DNA of 64,000 bases from Clostridium zeae (GTDB lineage: Bacteria > Bacillota > Clostridia > Clostridiales > Clostridiaceae): positions 333,562 to 397,561 of the forward strand of contig NZ_BMBA01000004.1 of NCBI RefSeq assembly GCF_017312485.1, given 5' to 3'. Numbering within the stretch: the stretch's first letter is position 1; each line of letters begins with the position of its first letter. The notes beneath the pieces were generated by a model. It worked only from the letters and a program-made list of their open reading frames with translations. It was not told where the DNA came from and made no database searches. Positions 60,561 to 64,000 of this stretch are shown piece after piece. A program made the position numbers and the translations under genes.

Positions 60561-60606
60561 TTCTTGTCATATGTGAGGAATCTCACAAGCGAATATTTTT
60601 ATTTTT
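60561..60606. repeat. dispersed repeat, family 2 copy 3 (diverged)
   Basis: TCATATGTGAGGAATCTCAC followed by AAGCGAATATTTTTATTTTT resembles 41797-41835 and 4530-4570. Confidence 0.4.
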
Positions 60607-60961
60607 ATATCTTTAATGATTATCTTTATATCTGCTTAAATTTAGTACTTCACGGATTTTCCTTCATTATAATTTCTAAAGAATAAAAACTTTCATAAAA
60701 ATCTACAACTTGTTTCATTTATTCACTCACGTTATACAGTTAAACACATATTGATATTTTTATTTATTGTTATTTTTCACAAAATTCATGTTATGTTACT
60801 ATTTTACATGTATGAAGTTAACCAAAATTATCATATATTGCTATCTTTTTGTATTTTTGGTGATATAATTTATAAATAAACGCCTTCATGTCAAATTCTA
60901 TCAAAATAAAATTTATATTTTTCTTCACATCTTTATATCGATATCACGTATTGAAGTAGTT

Positions 60962-60982
60962 TATCTTTTCTAAGAAAAGATA
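60962..60982. promoter_or_regulatory. 21-base dyad upstream of the AraC gene
   Basis: TATCTTTTCT and AGAAAAGATA flank a single A, a perfect ten-base inverted repeat 36 bases before the AraC start. It may be an autoregulatory operator or a leader hairpin. Confidence 0.45.
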
Positions 60983-61017
60983 TACCTTTCAAAATATGCT
61001 TTGAGGTGAGTTTATTA

Positions 61018-61902
61018 ATGACACAAGAAACTCTTAAGATTATAAAAACGGTTATAGACTATGTAGAAGTAAACTTAAAGAACAACATTACCCTTGATGA
61101 CATCTCCCAGAAAGCTGGTATCTCAAAATATCATTTACACAGAATCTTTAAATCAATAACCGGCAGTCCTTTGATGGAATATTTCATAGGAAGAAAATTA
61201 TCTGAATCTACTAGTGAGCTTATTAATACAGAGTTGAAGATAATAGATATAGCCCATGAATATGGCTTCGAATATGAACCAAATTATATTCGGTCCTTTA
61301 AGAATCAATTTAATGTGAGCCCTGCAAGATTTCGAAAGGAAAAAAAGGCAATAAAAATCGTAGACAAAATAGACCTAAATCCTATTAATTATATAAAAGA
61401 TGGGATTATTCTGGAACCTCAGATAGTTATTAGACCACCAATCTATATAGTAGGTCAACTACATAAATTATATATAGGTGATAACTGCCAAGGCTATACT
61501 GCAAGCAAAGTTGCTTCAGAATTTTATTATAATCATAAACATAATATAAAAAACGCAAAAGGAGGCGAATATATAGGGCTGACAAGGTATATTGATAAAA
61601 ATTATTCTTATTATCAACCTTCTATAGAAGTGGAGAACTATAAAAAAATACCAAGTAGCATGACAGTAGACACCATCGTCGGCAATAAATATGCAGTATT
61701 CAAGTATATCGACTTATGCGATATTAGCGAAATAACAATTAATAATATCATAGAAATTTATGATTATGTTTTTAATACTTGGCTTGGTCATTCAGGTTAT
61801 GAGCAAAGTCATTCCTTTCACTACGAAAGCATTCGTGAAGAAAATCTAAGAGCTGATTATTGCGAAGTAGATATATTTGTTCCAATTAAGAGATGTATTT
61901 AA
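61018..61902 (+). CDS. AraC family regulator with C-terminal effector domain
   Basis: About 294 residues. The helix-turn-helix pair is at the N-terminus (ITLDDISQKAGISKYHLHRI, IDIAHEYGFEYEPNYIRSFK, NVSPARFRKEK), followed by a GyrI/AraC_E_bind-like ligand domain (IRPPIYIVGQLHKLYIGDN, YAVFKYIDLCD, YCEVDIFVPIKR). It is divergent from the RiPP operon with about 510 bases between, so it might control it. The ATG at 61018 has GAGGTGAG seven bases upstream, favoured over a GTG four codons earlier. Confidence 0.85.
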   Translation: MTQETLKIIKTVIDYVEVNLKNNITLDDISQKAGISKYHLHRIFKSITGSPLMEYFIGRKLSESTSELINTELKIIDIAHEYGFEYEPNYIRSFKNQFNVSPARFRKEKKAIKIVDKIDLNPINYIKDGIILEPQIVIRPPIYIVGQLHKLYIGDNCQGYTASKVASEFYYNHKHNIKNAKGGEYIGLTRYIDKNYSYYQPSIEVENYKKIPSSMTVDTIVGNKYAVFKYIDLCDISEITINNIIEIYDYVFNTWLGHSGYEQSHSFHYESIREENLRADYCEVDIFVPIKRCI

Positions 61903-62164
61903 TCAGACAAAACTTTCAACCATCTTAATTATACATATGAACTCAATCTTATTACTTTTCACTATCTACACATCCTTTGCAAATATTCAAATTCCTTCTA
62001 TAAAATCTAGTATATACTTCAGCCGAATCTACAATAACTTCCATAATTTCATCTAGATAAATATTACCTATGAAAAACTAATAAATATAATGAAGTGTCC
62101 ACTATAAATACCTTTAAATATCTAGATTTATCTAACTCAAAAATTTTATGCTTTCCTTTACAGT
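61903..62164. other. intergenic region
   Basis: AT-rich; no gene or repeat recognised. Confidence 0.25.
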
Positions 62165-62196
62165 AAAAAAAGACTCCAAGTTTTTTGAAGCCTTTT
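62165..62196 (-). terminator. intrinsic terminator
   Basis: GGCTTCAA pairs with TTGGAGTC around AAAAAC, followed by T7 on the minus strand. It ends the MFS gene. Confidence 0.7.
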
Positions 62197-62232
62197 ATAA
62201 TCTACTTTTATTAACAAGTTTCCTTTTTTATT

Positions 62233-63642
62233 CTATTCACTTATATTAGGCGTCTTCACAAGCCTCAAAAGTGCAATCACGATACCTGCTATTGCAATTA
62301 TTGATCCAATCTTATAGGTGAAACTCATTGAACCTATAAAAAGCTCAGGATTTCCAGAAGAAAGAGCTGATACATGACTTCCAAGCTTTGAGCTCATATG
62401 ACTATAGAATATAGCTACTGAAATAGAAATCCCACTGGTCATTCCTAAGTTTCTTATAAGAGAGTTCATACTTCCTGATATGCCCAGTTTATCTTTAGGA
62501 ACTGAAGACATAACCCCTGCATTATTTGGAGACTGAAATAATCCATAACCACAGCCTAGTATAGTCATGCTTACCATTATAGCAAAATAAGATGAGTCTA
62601 ATCGTAAAAAGGACATTGTAAATATTCCAACACAAGTAAACGCAAGTCCTATAAAGGTAGGAATTTTATAGCCTATTTTATCACATAAGATTCCGCTTAG
62701 TGGTGCCATTACAGCTGCAGTTACAGGATAAACCATCATTATAATCCCTGCTTTTTGAGGAGAAAAGCTCAATATATGCTGCAGATAAAATGGTTGTATT
62801 ATATTAGTAAAATAGATTACACAGTAGGAAATAAATGCGCAAAATATCCCTGCACTAAATAGATTATTTTTAAAAAGAGTAAAATCTAGCATCGGAACCT
62901 TTGTATTTAATTCTATATAGCAAAAAGCTGCAAAACTTAATACGCATACTACGAATCCTAAAACTATCGGAAAACTGCTCCACCCAAATACTTCACCATT
63001 TAAAAGTGATAAAAAAAGTGTCGCTACAGTAAGTACAAAAGTAATCATGCCTCTAAAATCAAAAGGTTGTTTATTATTCTTAAGCTCTTCCTTTGGCACA
63101 TATCTTACACCAGCTAGATAGGCAATTATACCAATTGGGATGTTAATTAAGAATATAGTTTGCCAGTTAAAGGTTCCAACAAGAAATCCACCTAGAGGAG
63201 GCCCAGTCATAGTACCTATTGCAACTACTGTTCCTAGAATCCCTGTTGCCCTTCCCCTTTCCTTCAGTGGAAATACCATTGTAATAATGCCAAAATTGCA
63301 AGCCATCATCATAGCCGCTCCAAGTCCTTGTATCATTCTAGCTCCAATTAAAAAAAACATGGTTTTTGAAAAAACACATAACAATGATCCTAGCGAGAAT
63401 ATAAGAAATCCATTTTGATATATATTTTTCTTGCCTTTCATATCAGCAAGTCTTCCAAACATAAGCACAAGAGTTGAAATAACTAAAAGATAGCTAGTTA
63501 CCACCCACTGTATTGCTCCTAAATCTACTGACAAAGAGGCTGCCATCTTTGGTAACGCTACATTAACTATATTAATATCCAAGGTAGTCATAAAGGAACC
63601 AACCAATATTACTATTAGAGTCTTCCACTTTCCTTCCTTCAC
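62233..63642 (-). CDS. MFS transporter, DHA2 (14-helix) drug exporter family
   Basis: About 469 residues with 14 hydrophobic segments. It shows the DHA2 motifs LVGSFMTTLDINIVNVALPK (motif D1), LMFGRLADMKGKKNIYQNGF (motif A) and GLGAAMMMACNFGIITMVFP (motif B), and GTVVAIGTMTGPPLGGFLVG (antiporter motif C). It should export drugs or toxic compounds using the proton gradient. The GTG at 63642 is preferred as start, with GGAGG eight bases upstream; the frame opens at an ATG five codons earlier that overlaps this site. A role in exporting the RiPP is possible but unsupported. Confidence 0.88.
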   Translation of the reverse strand: MKEGKWKTLIVILVGSFMTTLDINIVNVALPKMAASLSVDLGAIQWVVTSYLLVISTLVLMFGRLADMKGKKNIYQNGFLIFSLGSLLCVFSKTMFFLIGARMIQGLGAAMMMACNFGIITMVFPLKERGRATGILGTVVAIGTMTGPPLGGFLVGTFNWQTIFLINIPIGIIAYLAGVRYVPKEELKNNKQPFDFRGMITFVLTVATLFLSLLNGEVFGWSSFPIVLGFVVCVLSFAAFCYIELNTKVPMLDFTLFKNNLFSAGIFCAFISYCVIYFTNIIQPFYLQHILSFSPQKAGIIMMVYPVTAAVMAPLSGILCDKIGYKIPTFIGLAFTCVGIFTMSFLRLDSSYFAIMVSMTILGCGYGLFQSPNNAGVMSSVPKDKLGISGSMNSLIRNLGMTSGISISVAIFYSHMSSKLGSHVSALSSGNPELFIGSMSFTYKIGSIIAIAGIVIALLRLVKTPNISE

Positions 63643-63739
63643 TTTGAAGACCTCCATAAATTGTTCAGTACTATAATATTAAAAATTTACTATTTTGATA
63701 CCAATACTTGGATTTAAAATATATAGAAAATAATTCTTA

Positions 63740-63776
63740 AAAAATAAAAAAGACTTCACATTCATGAAGTCTTTTC
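63740..63776 (-). terminator. intrinsic terminator of the rRNA operon
   Basis: AAAGACTTCAT pairs with GTGAAGTCTTT, followed by T6 on the minus strand, 20 bases after the 5S rRNA. Confidence 0.75.
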
Positions 63777-63796
63777 CGTATCATTAAGATACTAAT

Positions 63797-63915
63797 TACC
63801 TAGCAACCACCTACTCTCCCACACAGTCGCCCATGCAGTACCATCAGCCGTCTAAGTCTTAACCTTCGTGTTCGGTATGGGTACGGGTGTAACCCTTAGA
63901 CGCATCATTACTAGA
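63797..63915 (-). rRNA. rrf: 5S ribosomal RNA
   Basis: The minus strand reads TCTAGTAATGATGCGTCTAA, then the conserved CCCGTACCCATACCGAACAC and GGCGACTGTGTGGGAGAGTA and ends GGTTGCTAGGT. The length of about 119 and the conserved loop C/E segments identify 5S rRNA. The ends are estimated within a few bases. Confidence 0.93.
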
Positions 63916-63973
63916 TCTTGAAAGATTATTCTTTCAAAATTGCACTTAAGTTAACTTTGTAATAATTTGTATT

Positions 63974-64000
63974 GGTCAAGCCCTCGACCTATTAGTATCG
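63974..64000 (-). rRNA. rrl: 23S ribosomal RNA, 3' end (partial)
   Basis: CGATACTAATAGGTCGAGGG then CTTGACC on the minus strand is the conserved 3' terminus of 23S rRNA. The rest lies beyond the window. Confidence 0.9.

Larger units (their letters stand above)
60495..61005. other. divergent promoter region of the RiPP operon and AraC gene
   Basis: No gene is seen in about 510 AT-rich bases. It contains a diverged family 2 repeat (60561-60606), and a perfect dyad at 60962-60982. Promoters for both operons must lie here, but none is clear. Confidence 0.45.

Noticed and set aside
61018..63642. MFS transporter as part of the RiPP cluster
   Set aside because: It is in the minus orientation beyond the AraC gene, with its own terminator. 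The cluster already has an ABC exporter.

Overview
The window is AT-rich chromosomal DNA, apparently from a Clostridium-type Firmicute. This is inferred from codon use, strong AGGAGG-type ribosome binding sites, frequent TTG/GTG starts, and protein families typical of Clostridium sensu stricto. It ends at an rRNA operon on the minus strand: the 3' tip of the 23S gene and a complete 5S gene. Most genes lie on the minus strand. The stretch reads as an accessory region of many one-gene or two-gene units.

Region by region. 1-6.3 kb: a partial aminoglycoside acetyltransferase, a metallo-beta-lactamase-fold hydrolase, a GNAT, a MerR regulator divergent from a carboxymuconolactone decarboxylase-like gene, methionine aminopeptidase and an XRE regulator. 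6.5-8.8 kb: a decayed IS1595-type transposon with perfect 8-bp target duplications, carrying a GNAT-like passenger and split by a second GNAT gene. 8.8-19.6 kb: an old-yellow-enzyme reductase with a TetR regulator, a methyltransferase with a second TetR regulator and three operator palindromes, a frameshifted lipoprotein, a double GNAT, Nudix, phosphoesterase, SDR and flavodoxin genes. 19.8-26.5 kb: a LuxR-type two-component system and a three-gene ABC-2 exporter, with a palindromic candidate operator. 27-31.2 kb: three plus-strand units with rRNA-like boxA leaders and matching terminators. 31.2-41.7 kb: mostly minus-strand singletons, including a macro-domain protein coupled to a tyrosine phosphatase. 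42-44.5 kb: a decayed prophage replication module. 44.8-52 kb: three more IS1595-derived elements, each carrying a different cargo gene (Nudix, VOC, GNAT-like), plus an ECF sigma/anti-sigma pair. 53.1-60.5 kb: a ribosomal peptide (RiPP) cluster. 61-63.6 kb: an AraC regulator and a DHA2-type MFS exporter.

The most notable system is the RiPP operon at 53.1-60.5 kb. It encodes a radical SAM/SPASM maturase, a TIGR04066-like maturation protein, an acyl-carrier-like protein without the usual serine, and two 65-residue precursors with seven cysteines in strict Cys-X-Cys alternation. It also encodes an ABC exporter and a subtilisin-like protease. From memory this matches the computationally defined clostridial Clo7bot/CcpM family; I know of no established product structure. 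The operon is interspersed with ~90-bp palindromic repeats. The protease's C-terminal half resembles part of the TIGR04066-like protein.

A second theme is gene accretion by IS1595-type elements. All visible transposase copies are broken, but the ends, target duplications and cargo can still be read, and insertions sit at stop codons or terminators of resident genes.
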